From: Rahnella ecdela
GTDB lineage: Bacteria > Pseudomonadota > Gammaproteobacteria > Enterobacterales > Enterobacteriaceae
Direction of reading: 5' to 3'
DNA: 64,000 bases
Assembly: GCF_019049625.1 (NCBI RefSeq)
Contig: NZ_JAFMOY010000126.1
Coordinates: 62,001 to 126,000 of the forward strand
This document shows, piece after piece, positions 52,251 through 62,934 of this stretch. Within the stretch, counting starts at the first letter, position 1. Each line of letters begins with the position of its first letter. Made by a program: the position numbers and the translations under genes. The notes under the pieces are model-generated. The model was not told the DNA's origin. It did no database searches and saw only the letters and a program-made list of their open reading frames with translations.

Positions 52251-53189
52251 ATGGACCGATTAAAACGCATGTCGATTTTCGCCCAGGTGGTAGAAAGCGG
52301 TTCTTTTACTGCCGCTGCACGACGCCTCGACATGAGCGTTTCCGCCATCAGCCAGACAATTTCAAAGCTGGAAAATGACTTACAAATCAAATTACTAAAC
52401 CGAAGTACACGCAGTATTGGGCTGACAGAAGCAGGCAAAATTTACTATCAGGGATGCAGGAAAATGTTGCACGATGTCCGCGAAGTGCATGAACAATTGT
52501 ATGCCTTCAACAACACCCCGACAGGAACGCTGCGCATCGGTAGTTCATCAACAATGGCACAAAATGTTCTTGCCGCGATGACAGCGGAAATGCTCGGTGA
52601 ATATCCCGGCCTGACGGTGAATCTGGTGACGGGTATTCCGGCGCCGGACCTTATTGCTGACGGGCTGGACGTAGTGATCCGCGTCGGCGCGTTGCAGGAC
52701 TCCAGCCTGTTCTGCACCCGCTTAGGCTCCATGCCGATGGTGGTGTGCGCGGCGCGCAGTTATCTGGCTCAGCACGGCACACCGGAAAAGCCCGCCGACA
52801 TGGTGAATTTCTCATGGCTGGAATACAGCGTGCGCCCCGACAGTGAATTCGAACTGATCGCGCCGGAAGGCATTTCCACCCGCATTACACCGCAAGGGCG
52901 CTTCGTCACCAACGATTCGCAAACCATGATCCGCTGGCTGAAAGCCGGTGTGGGGATCGCCTATGTGCCGCTGATGTGGGTGATTGAGGAAATTAACGCC
53001 GGGGAAGTGGAAATCTTATTCAGAAGCTACCAGTCCGACCCGCGACCGGTCTACGCGCTGTATACCGAAAAAAACAAACTCCCGCTGAAAGTGCAGGTCT
53101 GCATAGATTATCTGACGGATTATTTCAAACGGGTGAGTAAGGTGTATCAGGGATACCGGCAGGGGAAAAAGGGAACGCAGTGGAATTGA
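52251..53189 (+). CDS. aaeR: LysR-type activator AaeR
   Basis: A LysR regulator of 312 residues. The winged HTH (FAQVVESGSFTAAARRLDMSVSAISQTISKLENDL, about residues 9-43) is followed by a periplasmic-binding-like effector domain. Divergent from aaeXAB, the usual target. Nearest neighbours and sequence match E. coli AaeR. Confidence 0.92.
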   Translation: MDRLKRMSIFAQVVESGSFTAAARRLDMSVSAISQTISKLENDLQIKLLNRSTRSIGLTEAGKIYYQGCRKMLHDVREVHEQLYAFNNTPTGTLRIGSSSTMAQNVLAAMTAEMLGEYPGLTVNLVTGIPAPDLIADGLDVVIRVGALQDSSLFCTRLGSMPMVVCAARSYLAQHGTPEKPADMVNFSWLEYSVRPDSEFELIAPEGISTRITPQGRFVTNDSQTMIRWLKAGVGIAYVPLMWVIEEINAGEVEILFRSYQSDPRPVYALYTEKNKLPLKVQVCIDYLTDYFKRVSKVYQGYRQGKKGTQWN

Positions 53190-53310
53190 ACCAAAATTCC
53201 GCTTCTAAGTGGTATGAATACTGAATGGGGTCTTCATACCACTAAAGCATCATAACATTCTAAATAGATTAGTTCTCAAAGAAGGAAATGATGACTTCTT
53301 AATGTGAGTG

Positions 53311-53724
53311 TTAATTCTCATTGCGCCCATGTGTTAGATACCATGCAAAACACTCAGCCAAATCTTCCGGAATGCCTGTGGCATTATCTTCAGCCCATTT
53401 AGCTATAGAATGTTCCTCTGATATTTCGGCAACTCCACTCCACGTCGTAATAAAATTATCTTTATAAACATCACCGTGATAGAAAAGGAATACATCATCG
53501 GCAAAGTCCGTCTCAACATAAGCCACGGACCACTTTTGTTTTTTAAATAATGAAATAATAGTAACACCCCCTATCATCAATTGCCGGGAAACGTTTATTT
53601 TAAGAGAATCAATTTGCTCATCACTGAATTTACCTCTCATTTCTTCACAATATGGGCTAGCGCATGAAGTATCACACGCCATAGCAATAACAAATAAAAA
53701 AAACACAATTATATTTATTTTCAA
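53311..53724 (-). CDS. Small exported protein, probable orphan immunity protein of the decayed Rhs locus
   Basis: A 137-residue protein I do not recognise. A signal sequence (MKINIIVFFLFVIAMACDTSCA) suggests export; cysteines at residues 17, 21 and 26 surround the likely cleavage site. The mature part is acidic and rich in Asp/Glu and aromatics (DFADDVFLFYHGDVYKDNF), typical of immunity proteins. It lies 17 bases downstream of the truncated Rhs gene on the same strand and is visibly AT-rich compared with its surroundings. Immunity is inferred from position only. Confidence 0.6.
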   Translation of the reverse strand: MKINIIVFFLFVIAMACDTSCASPYCEEMRGKFSDEQIDSLKINVSRQLMIGGVTIISLFKKQKWSVAYVETDFADDVFLFYHGDVYKDNFITTWSGVAEISEEHSIAKWAEDNATGIPEDLAECFAWYLTHGRNEN

Positions 53725-53741
53725 AACTCACACTCGTTATT

Positions 53742-54620
53742 TTACTGGTTAATATATCCATAAATTACTATCGATTTTTTTGCGGATATATTTCTAAAAT
53801 AAATTATGGCAAGCGCCGTCTGTACCGCGTATAGGATATGTCTCTGGACAACTAGCCAGATTATTTCCAGCTCCAGCTCCAGGCGAAAACGCCGTCCGGC
53901 GCTGTCGGTCACAGAGGTAATGTGCCCGGCAAACTCACCCTGCACGTCGCGCTGATAGCACAGCGTATTGCCGAAGCGGTCGGTTAATCCGAGCAGTTCG
54001 CGCGAGGCAGGCAGAGGGCGCGGCAGCTCGTCCTGTGCCGTTTCAGGCAGCTGCACGCAGCCTAAAATCCACCACGGACCGGTGGCGTCGTTCGCCACGA
54101 AATAGTCGTCGGGACTGTTGCGCAGCTCCTCCGGCAGGACCTGCCACAGATTGCTGAGCGGATGCGCGTCGCTTTGTTTAGCCACGCCCCCGCGCGCCAG
54201 CCAGAGCTTTTCGCTGTTGCTGAAGGCAATCCGGCCCGGCGGCAGCAGATGAAAATGCAGGCTGCGCCCGCCGTTGTCGTTAAGGATGAGTTCGTCGTCT
54301 CGAACTTGCAGGCGGATGTCCGCCGCCGCGGTCCAGCCGGGGCCGAACAGCCCGACCGGCGCGGGCGTATCCGTTTTATAGCTGCTGTACGAACGGCTGA
54401 GCACAAACGGCAGCGCCGCGGGCAACGCGATATCGGTCTCGTCCGGCAGGACTTTGGCCCCCAGCGACGGGTTAACGGGGCTGCCTTCTTTGACACCACC
54501 GGGGCACACCGAACACGCCACGCCGGTCGGCGCACCAATCATCACGCCTAAAGAGCCCTGAACAATCTGGCCGCCAATGGCGGTCATATCCTTCTGACGT
54601 GCTGCCGGAAATCCGGGCAT
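53742..54620 (-). pseudogene. Truncated Rhs/PAAR-related polymorphic toxin gene with internal deletion
   Basis: The start (ATG 54620, AAGGA upstream) gives a partial PAAR-like N terminus (RQKDMTAIGGQIVQGSLGVMIGAPTG) and the DUF6531 segment PVNPSLGAKVLPDETDIALPAALPFVLSRSYSS. Normal Rhs sequence continues to SVTDSAGRRFRLELE, about residue 265. It then breaks at a GGAGCTGGAGCTGGA stretch. In the next frame the same bases begin GAGAGNNLASCPETYPIRG and stop at TAG 53794-53796, resembling the very end of a toxin domain. So the YD-repeat core and nearly all of the toxin are missing; the in-frame tail after the junction is junk. Confidence 0.8.
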
Positions 54621-54805
54621 GGGGTAAATCCTTTTATCGAAACGTCCGTGGAATGATTGATTTGAAAGAGGTGTATTTACTGTTGCATAAACCAAACAAA
54701 TATAACCAAATCAAAAAGATGGGTGAGATTAGGCGCAGGAAAGAACGTTTGGTGTGACGGGTGTCGCAAACGCAAGGAAAGCAGAAAAAGTGAAGTGTGA
54801 TAAAT

Positions 54806-54842
54806 AAAAAAATCCCCGACGGGAAAGGTCAGGGATTTATGG
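54806..54842 (-). terminator. Terminator after tldD
   Basis: On the minus strand AAATCCCTGAC / GTCGGGGATTT with a short loop is followed by TTTTTTATT. It lies about 30 bases past the tldD stop. Confidence 0.83.
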
Positions 54843-54871
54843 GGGGCTATAGTTACAGCAGGATGCAGAGT

Positions 54872-56317
54872 TTAAGCAGTACCACCCACGGTCAGATTAT
54901 CCAGTTTCAGGGTGGGTTGACCGACCCCGACTGGCAGGCTCTGGCCTTCTTTGCCGCACACGCCGACGCCTTTATCGAGCGCCAGATCGTTGCCGACCAT
55001 GGAAATCTGCTGCATCGCTTCGATACCGGAACCGATCAGCGTCGCGCCTTTCACTGGTTTAGTGATGCGACCTTTTTCGATCAGATACGCTTCTGAGGTC
55101 GAAAACACGAATTTTCCCGAGGTGATATCCACCTGACCGCCGCCGAAGTTTGGCGCATACAGGCCATACTCCACGCTGCTGATGATGTCTTCCGGCGTGG
55201 ATTTCCCGCCCAGCATGTAGGTATTGGTCATACGCGGCATCGGCAGATGCGCATAAGATTCACGGCGGCCGTTACCCGTTGGTGCAACGCCCATCAGTCG
55301 CGCATTCAGTTTGTCCTGCATATAGCCTTTCAGCACGCCGTTCTCGATCAGCATGTTGTACTGACCCGGGACACCTTCATCGTCAATCGCCAGCGAGCCA
55401 CGCAGATTCGGAATAGTGCCGTCGTCCACCACGGTACAGAGTTCAGACGCTACCAGTTTGCCCATCTGACCGCTGAACACGGACGTGCCGCGACGGTTGA
55501 AATCGCCTTCCAGACCGTGACCGACCGCTTCGTGCAGCAGCACGCCCGGCCAGCCCGCACCCAGTACTACCGGCATGCCGCCAGCCGGAGCGGCCACTGC
55601 GGTCAGGTTCAGCAGCGCCATGCGCACAGCGTCACGGGCGAAAGCTTCGGCACGCACTTCGCCGTTAACGGTTTCGAGAAAGTAGTCATAACCCACACGA
55701 CCGCCGCCGCCGCTTGAGCCACGCTCACGACGTCCGTCCTGTTCGACCAGAACGCTGACAGACAAACGCACCAGCGGACGGATATCAGCTGCCAGCGTGC
55801 CGTCCGTCGCCGCAACCAGCACGGTTTCGTATACGCCGGTAATGCTGGCACTGACTTCCTGCACACGTTTGTCTGCCGAACGGGCGATTTTGTCTACGCG
55901 GTGCAGCAGTTCAATCTTCGCTTCGCGCGGCAGGCTTTGCAGCGGATCCAGCGGAGAATAAAGAGATTGGTACGCAATTTCGCCCAGCGTGTGCGCCTTG
56001 CCATTGCCCTGCTCGCGGACAATGCTGCGGGCCGCTGTTGCACTCAGATTCAGTGCATTGAGCGTAATCTGGTCGGCATAAGCGAAACCGGTTTTTTCAC
56101 CGCTTACCGCACGGACGCCTACGCCCTGATCGATATTGTATGAACCGTCTTTGATGATGCTGTCTTCGATAACCCAGGCTTCGTGGAAACTGGACTGGAA
56201 AAAGAGATCGGCATAATCAAGGCGACGTTCAGACAACTGGCCCAAAACGGAAAACAAATCCTGATGACTCAGATTATTAGCAGTTAGTAACTGCTCACTG
56301 ACTAAGGCCAGACTCAT
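54872..56317 (-). CDS. tldD: Metalloprotease catalytic subunit TldD
   Basis: A 481-residue protein with the metal-binding motif [15 protein letters not shown] (about residue 260). It partners with PmbA/TldE at 43524-44870. The glycine-rich [16 protein letters not shown] and the C-terminal [31 protein letters not shown] are family hallmarks. Downstream of yhdP on the same strand. Confidence 0.96.
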   Translation of the reverse strand: MSLALVSEQLLTANNLSHQDLFSVLGQLSERRLDYADLFFQSSFHEAWVIEDSIIKDGSYNIDQGVGVRAVSGEKTGFAYADQITLNALNLSATAARSIVREQGNGKAHTLGEIAYQSLYSPLDPLQSLPREAKIELLHRVDKIARSADKRVQEVSASITGVYETVLVAATDGTLAADIRPLVRLSVSVLVEQDGRRERGSSGGGGRVGYDYFLETVNGEVRAEAFARDAVRMALLNLTAVAAPAGGMPVVLGAGWPGVLLHEAVGHGLEGDFNRRGTSVFSGQMGKLVASELCTVVDDGTIPNLRGSLAIDDEGVPGQYNMLIENGVLKGYMQDKLNARLMGVAPTGNGRRESYAHLPMPRMTNTYMLGGKSTPEDIISSVEYGLYAPNFGGGQVDITSGKFVFSTSEAYLIEKGRITKPVKGATLIGSGIEAMQQISMVGNDLALDKGVGVCGKEGQSLPVGVGQPTLKLDNLTVGGTA

Positions 56318-56459
56318 AGATGTTCACTCTCTTTTTAGACGAAAATCCGGCGGACTGAGCGTTATAAAAACGTCAACCGGCCGGACAATCCATTATTACA
56401 AGGTTATTAACAGCCTAACACAGCCCGCACGAGGTTTCCTGCCACCTTCGCCGGTGTCG

Positions 56460-59400
56460 TTACTGAGCGGCGGCGGCTTTCGGATGTTCAACCGGCTTGC
56501 GAAGAATTTCATTGATGTGCGGATCCGCGATGGTGCCGCTAATCTGATAGCGGATAAGCGAGATTTTATTCCACAGCGGCGCCAGCACTTTACTAGCCGC
56601 AAATACCGCCACACCGACCACCGGGTTAATGACAAAGGCAGTTGCCACACCGACGGTAGCTGAGATTTCCGGCGCGATAACGGCTTCCAGATCAAGACGC
56701 TGATTCACAAAGTTCACCTGACCGGTAATGGCAATATCCGCTTCCAGCCCGTCGATCAGCAGGTCATCGGTGTGCATTACGCCATCTTTAATCCAGGCCG
56801 TGGATTTGATGGAATCGAAATAGAATCCCTGACCGAAGGTGTCACTGAAATCGAGGCGCAGCTTGCGCAGCAAGGCGTCGAAACTGATCAGACGCAGCAA
56901 CTGTCCCGCACGTCCGGTGCCGACATCAGCGATCTCACCTTTACCTAAGGTGTTCTTCAGCGTGCCGTTTAGCGTACTGATATCCGGTTTCCACGGCACA
57001 GATTTCCAGTGCAGATCGAAGTTGATGTCGAATGGCGCGCCTTTCAGTGGCGTCGTTACGCCGAAGAATGACATGGCCTGATCGATATTTTTACCCGTCA
57101 GCTTCCCTTTCAGGCCGGTATTTTCGCCCTCAGCGTTCTGCTTCCAGTCGCCCTGCACGTTGAGGCGAGCCACGCCGGTGTCGATCAGACCGTTGCGCAG
57201 CATCAGCTGATCGCCCTGAGGGGTGAGATCGGCATTCACTTTGCGGAAGTTCTGCCCGAGGAACCAGCAGGCTTCGCAACGCAGTTGCAGAGCAGGCCAG
57301 TTAGCGAAGGAGATCTTACCGGTCGCGAACGGATTTCCGCCAGGCTGACCGCTGCTGGCAACATCGGCCACGGTCCACTGCGGATTGAAATACACGTATT
57401 TGAGGTTAGCCAGCCACGGGCCGTTGTCATTCATATTCAGCTGGCCGTCAATTTCTTTGCCTTTGGCTATGATTTCCATCCCCTGATGCCCTTGCACCGA
57501 CGTCAGCGTCAGGTCATTCCATACCTGTCCGCCCAGTGTCAGCGCAGGCGTAGTGAGGGTTATCTGATGCGGGAAGCTGAAACCGGCCAGTTTACTGTTC
57601 GTGCTCTGCGTCGCTTTATCCGGGGAGAGCAGGCCCAGCCAGTTTTCACCATCCAGCGGCGGTAGATTCAGCGTCAGGCTGCTGTCGGCAGGCAATGACG
57701 GGGTTTTCTTCGCATTGGCCTGCCAGGAAGCGCGATCCAGTTTCAGCTGTTTGCCCAGCAACCAGCGGCTGTTGAAGCGGTCTTTTCCGGCCAGCACGCC
57801 TTCGAGATTAAAGCTGTGCAGATCCCCTTTCACATTCACCACCAGCGGCATTGCATGCCCGGCCTTTTTACTCAGCGGATCAGGTAAGTGACTGCTCACA
57901 TCTTTCAGATCGGCGTTCACATCGACGGTGTAGGTCGGCGTGCCCTTGTGTGGTAGCGTGATATTCACATCGCCTTTCCACGGCGTGCCGCCAGAAATTT
58001 TGCTGGCCGCCGCTGCCGGCAGACCAGGGATTTTCGCCAGCTGCCAGTTAGCATCCAGACCAACCTGTACTTTAAAGTCATTCGCCAGTTCCTGCGTGCT
58101 GAACATCACGTTCACCGGCTGACCGAACCATTCACCGGTAAGACGGTTACTTTGCAGGTTGCCGTTGTCATAGCTGAACTGACCACTGAGATGGCTGATT
58201 TTGCTGTCCAGCGGTTTAATAAACAGGCTGTTGTCGTTTAAAGTCACCCCGCCAGAGGCGTGAACCATCTCGCCATCCAGCGGAATATCCAGATGTAAGC
58301 GACCATTCACTTCGCCGCCAATCTGCAATTCCTGTAGCGCCGAGCCCAGCGAATCATGCAGCGGCGTGCCCATGAAGTAGTCGCCGATATCTTTGCCCTG
58401 CCCGCGCAGGTCTGAATCGATAAACAACCGCTCTTTCAGATAATCCGGGATGTTGGCAACCACATTGTTGCCATCAACATTGCCCAGTCTGGTGTGCGCG
58501 GCTTTCATGAACAGGCCGTCGTTGAGGAAATCGAGGTCAATATCCAGATCAGTCAGCGCTGGCCAGCCCGGCTGGAATTCGAAGGTTGAGTGGCGCAGCG
58601 GAACCCAGACTTCAAACTGCCCTTCGTTCTTTTTAAACGGGAAATCATGTGGATTGCCGTTGAACGTCAGCGTCGCGTTATCGACCTGACCGGCCTGAAT
58701 GGCACCACTCAGATAATCGACCAGATGTTTTCCCATCAGCGGCTCAGGGAAATAGCGCCACGCCTGACCGGCGTCATACAAACGAATACCGGCCAGAATG
58801 TTCAGCCACGGCTGGCCTTCCGCTGGCTGGTTGTAACGGAAATCCCCCTTCGCCCACAGCGCGTTCGCTTTGACGTCAACATCTTTGCCCGACAGCGCCC
58901 AACCCTCCTTGCCGTTGGTCCAGTTAAAGGTACCCGTGGCTGCGCCGATTTCCAGTGGTGCCCGGAACATTTCGCCATACGGTAAAACACTGTCTTTGAG
59001 ATTGACCGCCAGCTGACCACCTGCCACGCTGCCTTTCAGACTGCCGCTGAAATGGTTTACGCCCGGCAGGAGTTCCCAGCGCTGCCAGCTGACATCGTGC
59101 CAGCTTGCATCAAAGCGGGTCTGGTCCAGTTGCTTAAGCGGGATATCCAGCGCGAGCCGGTCGACATTACCGGCAGGTTTTAAATCCTGCCAGCGTTCCA
59201 GCAGGGTCGGTGTCAGGAAGGAAATCGTCGGGATAACCGGCCCTAAACGTTCCAGTTGCAGATGGGTACCCCGGATACGCAACTCCTCACCCTGCGAGGG
59301 GCCAAGGAAGTCAGTATTTTCAGGAAGATAAAGCGCTTCAAGACGGCCTTTTGGCCACGCCACGCCGTCCGTTTTCAGATTCAGTTGCTGAGTTCCAACC

Positions 59401-60287
59401 TGCCAGCCACTTCCCTGACGGCTGCCGTGCAAGGTGAGATTATCGACGTCCAGGCGGTGCTCATCGTCCCCAGTTTTCCAGGTGGCGGAGCCCGTCTTCA
59501 GCAGGGCATCACCGGCGTAAATTTCGCCGTTGTGCACCGTCAGCCAGGCGGCAAGACTAAAGTTGGCACTTTCCAGACCGGTGTTACTGCGCAACCACCG
59601 GCTGAACCACGGTTTCAAATCAATATCATCGGCTTGCAGATAGATTTTGCCGTTATTGAGCAGACCGTTTGAGTCGTTGAGATCCATACGCAACTGCACA
59701 ACGCCGTGCTGGCCGTTAAAGCTCGAAAGGCTGAGTTGTCCTTCGGCACGGTGGCGGTTGCGGGTGTTCAGCCAGGTCAGCTGGGGAATATCAAATTCTG
59801 CGCGCGGACCGGCAGGCGTAGGGAAAGTAATGCGGCTGTTGCGCAGGTCAAAATGGTCAACCTGACGCAGGAAAATGTCACTAGCACGACCGGGCTTGAT
59901 GCCGTTGCCTTTATTGGCATCGCCGCCGAGCGGGGTGTTTAGATCCAGTTGCAGGTTGTAGAAGGTAAGATCGCGGAACTGCCAGCGAAAATGCAGGAGT
60001 GATTGCCAGACGTCCAGCGCCATGGTGATACGCTGAACCCGCCATCTGGCATCCGGCATTGTGACCTCAAGACCACGGACTTCCATGATCGGGCCAAAAG
60101 TTTTCCAGCTTGCGCTGACTTGCGACAGTTCGATCGGTACGCCGGTGACAGCCTCTACCTTCCCGACCAGTTGATCCTGAAAGCGGCTAAGCTGCGGCAA
60201 TGCCAGACGCAAGCCGCTGATCACCAAAGCCACTATCACGACAAGGGTTGCGCTGGTGGTTAATAAAATACCGGGCAGTCGCCTCAA
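56460..60287 (-). CDS. yhdP: AsmA-like intermembrane lipid transport protein YhdP
   Basis: A very large bridge-like protein of 1275 residues. An N-terminal membrane helix (LRRLPGILLTTSATLVVIVALVISGLRL) is followed by a long repetitive beta-rich periplasmic part with RBG/TamB-like repeats and a C-terminal DUF3971/AsmA2 end (GVAVFAASKVLAPLWNKISLIRYQISGTIADPHINEILRKP). E. coli YhdP with TamB and YdbH carries phospholipid to the outer membrane. I place the start at TTG 60287 (MRRLPGIL as in E. coli) because AAGGAGAGAGG lies just upstream; ATG 60308 is the alternative. Confidence 0.92.
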   Translation of the reverse strand: MRRLPGILLTTSATLVVIVALVISGLRLALPQLSRFQDQLVGKVEAVTGVPIELSQVSASWKTFGPIMEVRGLEVTMPDARWRVQRITMALDVWQSLLHFRWQFRDLTFYNLQLDLNTPLGGDANKGNGIKPGRASDIFLRQVDHFDLRNSRITFPTPAGPRAEFDIPQLTWLNTRNRHRAEGQLSLSSFNGQHGVVQLRMDLNDSNGLLNNGKIYLQADDIDLKPWFSRWLRSNTGLESANFSLAAWLTVHNGEIYAGDALLKTGSATWKTGDDEHRLDVDNLTLHGSRQGSGWQVGTQQLNLKTDGVAWPKGRLEALYLPENTDFLGPSQGEELRIRGTHLQLERLGPVIPTISFLTPTLLERWQDLKPAGNVDRLALDIPLKQLDQTRFDASWHDVSWQRWELLPGVNHFSGSLKGSVAGGQLAVNLKDSVLPYGEMFRAPLEIGAATGTFNWTNGKEGWALSGKDVDVKANALWAKGDFRYNQPAEGQPWLNILAGIRLYDAGQAWRYFPEPLMGKHLVDYLSGAIQAGQVDNATLTFNGNPHDFPFKKNEGQFEVWVPLRHSTFEFQPGWPALTDLDIDLDFLNDGLFMKAAHTRLGNVDGNNVVANIPDYLKERLFIDSDLRGQGKDIGDYFMGTPLHDSLGSALQELQIGGEVNGRLHLDIPLDGEMVHASGGVTLNDNSLFIKPLDSKISHLSGQFSYDNGNLQSNRLTGEWFGQPVNVMFSTQELANDFKVQVGLDANWQLAKIPGLPAAAASKISGGTPWKGDVNITLPHKGTPTYTVDVNADLKDVSSHLPDPLSKKAGHAMPLVVNVKGDLHSFNLEGVLAGKDRFNSRWLLGKQLKLDRASWQANAKKTPSLPADSSLTLNLPPLDGENWLGLLSPDKATQSTNSKLAGFSFPHQITLTTPALTLGGQVWNDLTLTSVQGHQGMEIIAKGKEIDGQLNMNDNGPWLANLKYVYFNPQWTVADVASSGQPGGNPFATGKISFANWPALQLRCEACWFLGQNFRKVNADLTPQGDQLMLRNGLIDTGVARLNVQGDWKQNAEGENTGLKGKLTGKNIDQAMSFFGVTTPLKGAPFDINFDLHWKSVPWKPDISTLNGTLKNTLGKGEIADVGTGRAGQLLRLISFDALLRKLRLDFSDTFGQGFYFDSIKSTAWIKDGVMHTDDLLIDGLEADIAITGQVNFVNQRLDLEAVIAPEISATVGVATAFVINPVVGVAVFAASKVLAPLWNKISLIRYQISGTIADPHINEILRKPVEHPKAAAAQ

Positions 60288-60385
60288 ACCTCTCTCCTTG
60301 TTTTCCATTCCATGCTGGTTTTCACCCGCACAGACGGCAATGGAAACCTTGAACAACCAGATGCTTCAAGCCAGTCATCCGCAGA

Positions 60386-61855
60386 TCACATCATAACGAC
60401 GTCGAACTGCTCCTGACTGTAGAGCGGCTCAATTTGCACTTTGACCTGCTTGCCGACGAAGATTTCTACTTCGGCCAGAGCATGGGACTCTTCTCCCTTG
60501 AGGGCTTCACCCACGGCAGCAGACGCATAAACCAGGAAACGGTCGGAATCGTAAGCATGATGCACGCGCACGATTTCACGCAGAATTTCATAGCAAACGG
60601 TTTCAACGGTTTTCACTGTGCCGCGTGCATGACAGGTCGGACAATCGCTGCACAGCACATGCTCGACGCTTTCTCGCGTGCGTTTACGCGTCATTTCCAC
60701 CAGTCCCAGCGCCGAGAAACCGTGAATGCCGGTTTTCACGCGGTCTTTCGACAATGCCTGTTCGAGGCTGTGCAACACGCGGCGGCGGTGATCTTCATTC
60801 GACATATCAATGAAGTCGATAATGATAATACCGCCGAGATTACGCAGACGCAGCTGACGGGCAATGGCCTGCGTCGCTTCGGTATTGGTGTTGAAAATGG
60901 TGTCTTCAAGATTACGATGGCCGACAAATGCGCCGGTGTTGATGTCCACCGTCGTCATCGCTTCGGTCTGATCGATAATCAGGTAGCCGCCGGATTTGAG
61001 TTCCACCTTGCGCTCAAGCGCACGCTGGATTTCATTCTCCACATCGAACAAATCAAAGATTGGCTGCTTGCCGCTGTAATGTTCCAGCTTGCTGGTCATT
61101 TCAGGCATGTATTCGCCAGTGAATTCCACCAACAATTCGTACGTCAGACGGGAATCGACGCGGATCCTGTCCAGCGCTTCGCCGGCAAAATCACGTAAAA
61201 CGCGGTGCGCCAGCGCCAGTTCACCATACAATTTGCACTTGGTTTTGTTGCGACGTTTGCGCTCCATCACCTTGGTCCACAAACGTTTTAAGTAAGCGGC
61301 ATCCTGCTTGAGCTCTTCTTCACCCACGCCTTCAGCTGCGGTACGGATAATATAACCACCGTGCTCGTCACAATATTCGGAGACGATGCGTTTGAGACGA
61401 TCACGTTCCGCTTCACTTTCAATACGCTGCGATACACCAACGTGCGAAGCTCCGGGCATGAACACCAGATAGCGGGAAGGCAAGGTAATGTCTGTCGTCA
61501 GGCGCGCGCCTTTGGTGCCCAGCGGGTCTTTCACCACCTGCACCATCAGATCCTGGCCCTGGTGCACCAGCTCTGCGATATCACGCACATGGAAGTTTTT
61601 CTGCTCGTCACGCGCCACACATTCGGTGTGAGGCATGATGTCTGAAGCGTGCAAGAACGCTGCTTTTTCAAGGCCAATATCAACAAATGCTGCCTGCATG
61701 CCTGGCAGAACACGGCTGATACGTCCTTTATAAATATTGCCGGCAATCCCGCGTTTGGTTTCACGCTCAATATGGATTTCCTGCAGAATGCCACCGTCAA
61801 TGTAGGCCACGCGGGTTTCAGACGGGGTGACATTGACCAGTAATTCAGCTGTCAT
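60386..61855 (-). CDS. rng: Ribonuclease G
   Basis: An RNase E/G-family endonuclease of 489 residues that matures the 5' end of 16S rRNA. The S1 domain ([34 protein letters not shown]) comes first. The catalytic aspartates lie in [11 protein letters not shown] and IIIIDFIDM, and the zinc-link [11 protein letters not shown] follows. ATG 61855 gives the E. coli start [22 protein letters not shown] and overlaps the maf stop by 11 bases. Confidence 0.97.
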   Translation of the reverse strand: MTAELLVNVTPSETRVAYIDGGILQEIHIERETKRGIAGNIYKGRISRVLPGMQAAFVDIGLEKAAFLHASDIMPHTECVARDEQKNFHVRDIAELVHQGQDLMVQVVKDPLGTKGARLTTDITLPSRYLVFMPGASHVGVSQRIESEAERDRLKRIVSEYCDEHGGYIIRTAAEGVGEEELKQDAAYLKRLWTKVMERKRRNKTKCKLYGELALAHRVLRDFAGEALDRIRVDSRLTYELLVEFTGEYMPEMTSKLEHYSGKQPIFDLFDVENEIQRALERKVELKSGGYLIIDQTEAMTTVDINTGAFVGHRNLEDTIFNTNTEATQAIARQLRLRNLGGIIIIDFIDMSNEDHRRRVLHSLEQALSKDRVKTGIHGFSALGLVEMTRKRTRESVEHVLCSDCPTCHARGTVKTVETVCYEILREIVRVHHAYDSDRFLVYASAAVGEALKGEESHALAEVEIFVGKQVKVQIEPLYSQEQFDVVMM

Positions 61856-62438
61856 GTTTTCTCCTAAGCTCGCGTAAGGCAGAAAATTCATTTAGCAGTT
61901 CCTGAGTTTCCACTAAAGGAAGACCCACAACTGCATAGTAACTGCCGCGAATTTCTCGGACGAAACAACCGCCCTTTCCCTGAATACCATAAGCGCCCGC
62001 TTTATCCATGGGCTCACCGCTCAGAATATAGTGTGCAATGTCGTCGGAGGATAGTGAACGGAAGGTGACATCGGTCACAACCAACGTATTGAGGCAATCC
62101 CGCCGGTCAGCAAACGCAATCGCGGTCATCACCTGATGCTGTCTGCCCGACAATGCATTAAGCATAACAGCGGCTTGCGCTTCGTCACGTGGCTTTTCCA
62201 ACACTTTACCGTCAAGTACCACAATGGTATCTGCACCCAGCACTGGGAAATCTTCTGCTGCTACCGCCACACCTGCCTGCGCCTTTTCTTTCGCCAGCCG
62301 CAGAACATAGTCTTGCGGTGCTTCATCTGGCTGACGCTCTTCCGCCACGTCCGTAGACAGGCGCTCGAAAGGCAGTTCCAGCAAAGTGAGTAATTCACGG
62401 CGGCGCGGCGACCCGGAGGCCAGATAAAGTGCGGTCAT
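61845..62438 (-). CDS. yhdE: Maf-like nucleoside triphosphate pyrophosphatase (dTTP/UTP) YhdE
   Basis: A 197-residue Maf/HAM1-fold pyrophosphatase that removes non-canonical dTTP/UTP-type nucleotides. N-terminal signature [14 protein letters not shown], metal-binding [20 protein letters not shown] and the C-terminal [12 protein letters not shown]. Start at ATG 62438 matches E. coli YhdE. Lies between mreD and rng in the conserved mre cluster. Confidence 0.94.
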   Translation of the reverse strand: MTALYLASGSPRRRELLTLLELPFERLSTDVAEERQPDEAPQDYVLRLAKEKAQAGVAVAAEDFPVLGADTIVVLDGKVLEKPRDEAQAAVMLNALSGRQHQVMTAIAFADRRDCLNTLVVTDVTFRSLSSDDIAHYILSGEPMDKAGAYGIQGKGGCFVREIRGSYYAVVGLPLVETQELLNEFSALRELRRKHDS

Positions 62439-62445
62439 AACATCC

Positions 62446-62934
62446 TCATTGCACGGCAAACTGACGACGAATTTTACGCATCAGCAGGAACAGCCATGGC
62501 CACAAGATACCGTCAACCACACTACTCCAGAAAACTTCAGGCCGGAACGAAACGTTAACGACCAGGAATTCACCCCAGAACACCATCACGTCCACGGCCA
62601 GTGAAAGCACCATGACAATCAGCGCCTGTTGCCAGAGCGCCAGATTACGGAATAACTGGAATTTGAACGCGACCAGATAGGCGGTGATGGCAAATGCCAG
62701 CGCCCGGATACCCAGCGTCGAGCCCAGGATCAGATCCATGATGAAGCCGACAATAAAACCGGTTCCCACGTTGACGCGATGCGGTAACGCCATCACCCAG
62801 TAAATCAGGATCAGCATCAGCCATGACGGCCTGAACATATATATCTGTTCAGGCCACGGCATTACCTGCAGCAGCATGGCTATTAAGAAGGATAGCCAAA
62901 TAATCCAACGCCCGTGGCTCCGGTAACTGTTCAT
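62446..62934 (-). CDS. mreD: Rod shape-determining protein MreD
   Basis: A 162-residue inner-membrane protein with about five helices ([65 protein letters not shown]). Part of the elongasome with MreB, MreC and RodA. Its ATG overlaps the mreC stop by 4 bases. Confidence 0.96.
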   Translation of the reverse strand: MNSYRSHGRWIIWLSFLIAMLLQVMPWPEQIYMFRPSWLMLILIYWVMALPHRVNVGTGFIVGFIMDLILGSTLGIRALAFAITAYLVAFKFQLFRNLALWQQALIVMVLSLAVDVMVFWGEFLVVNVSFRPEVFWSSVVDGILWPWLFLLMRKIRRQFAVQ

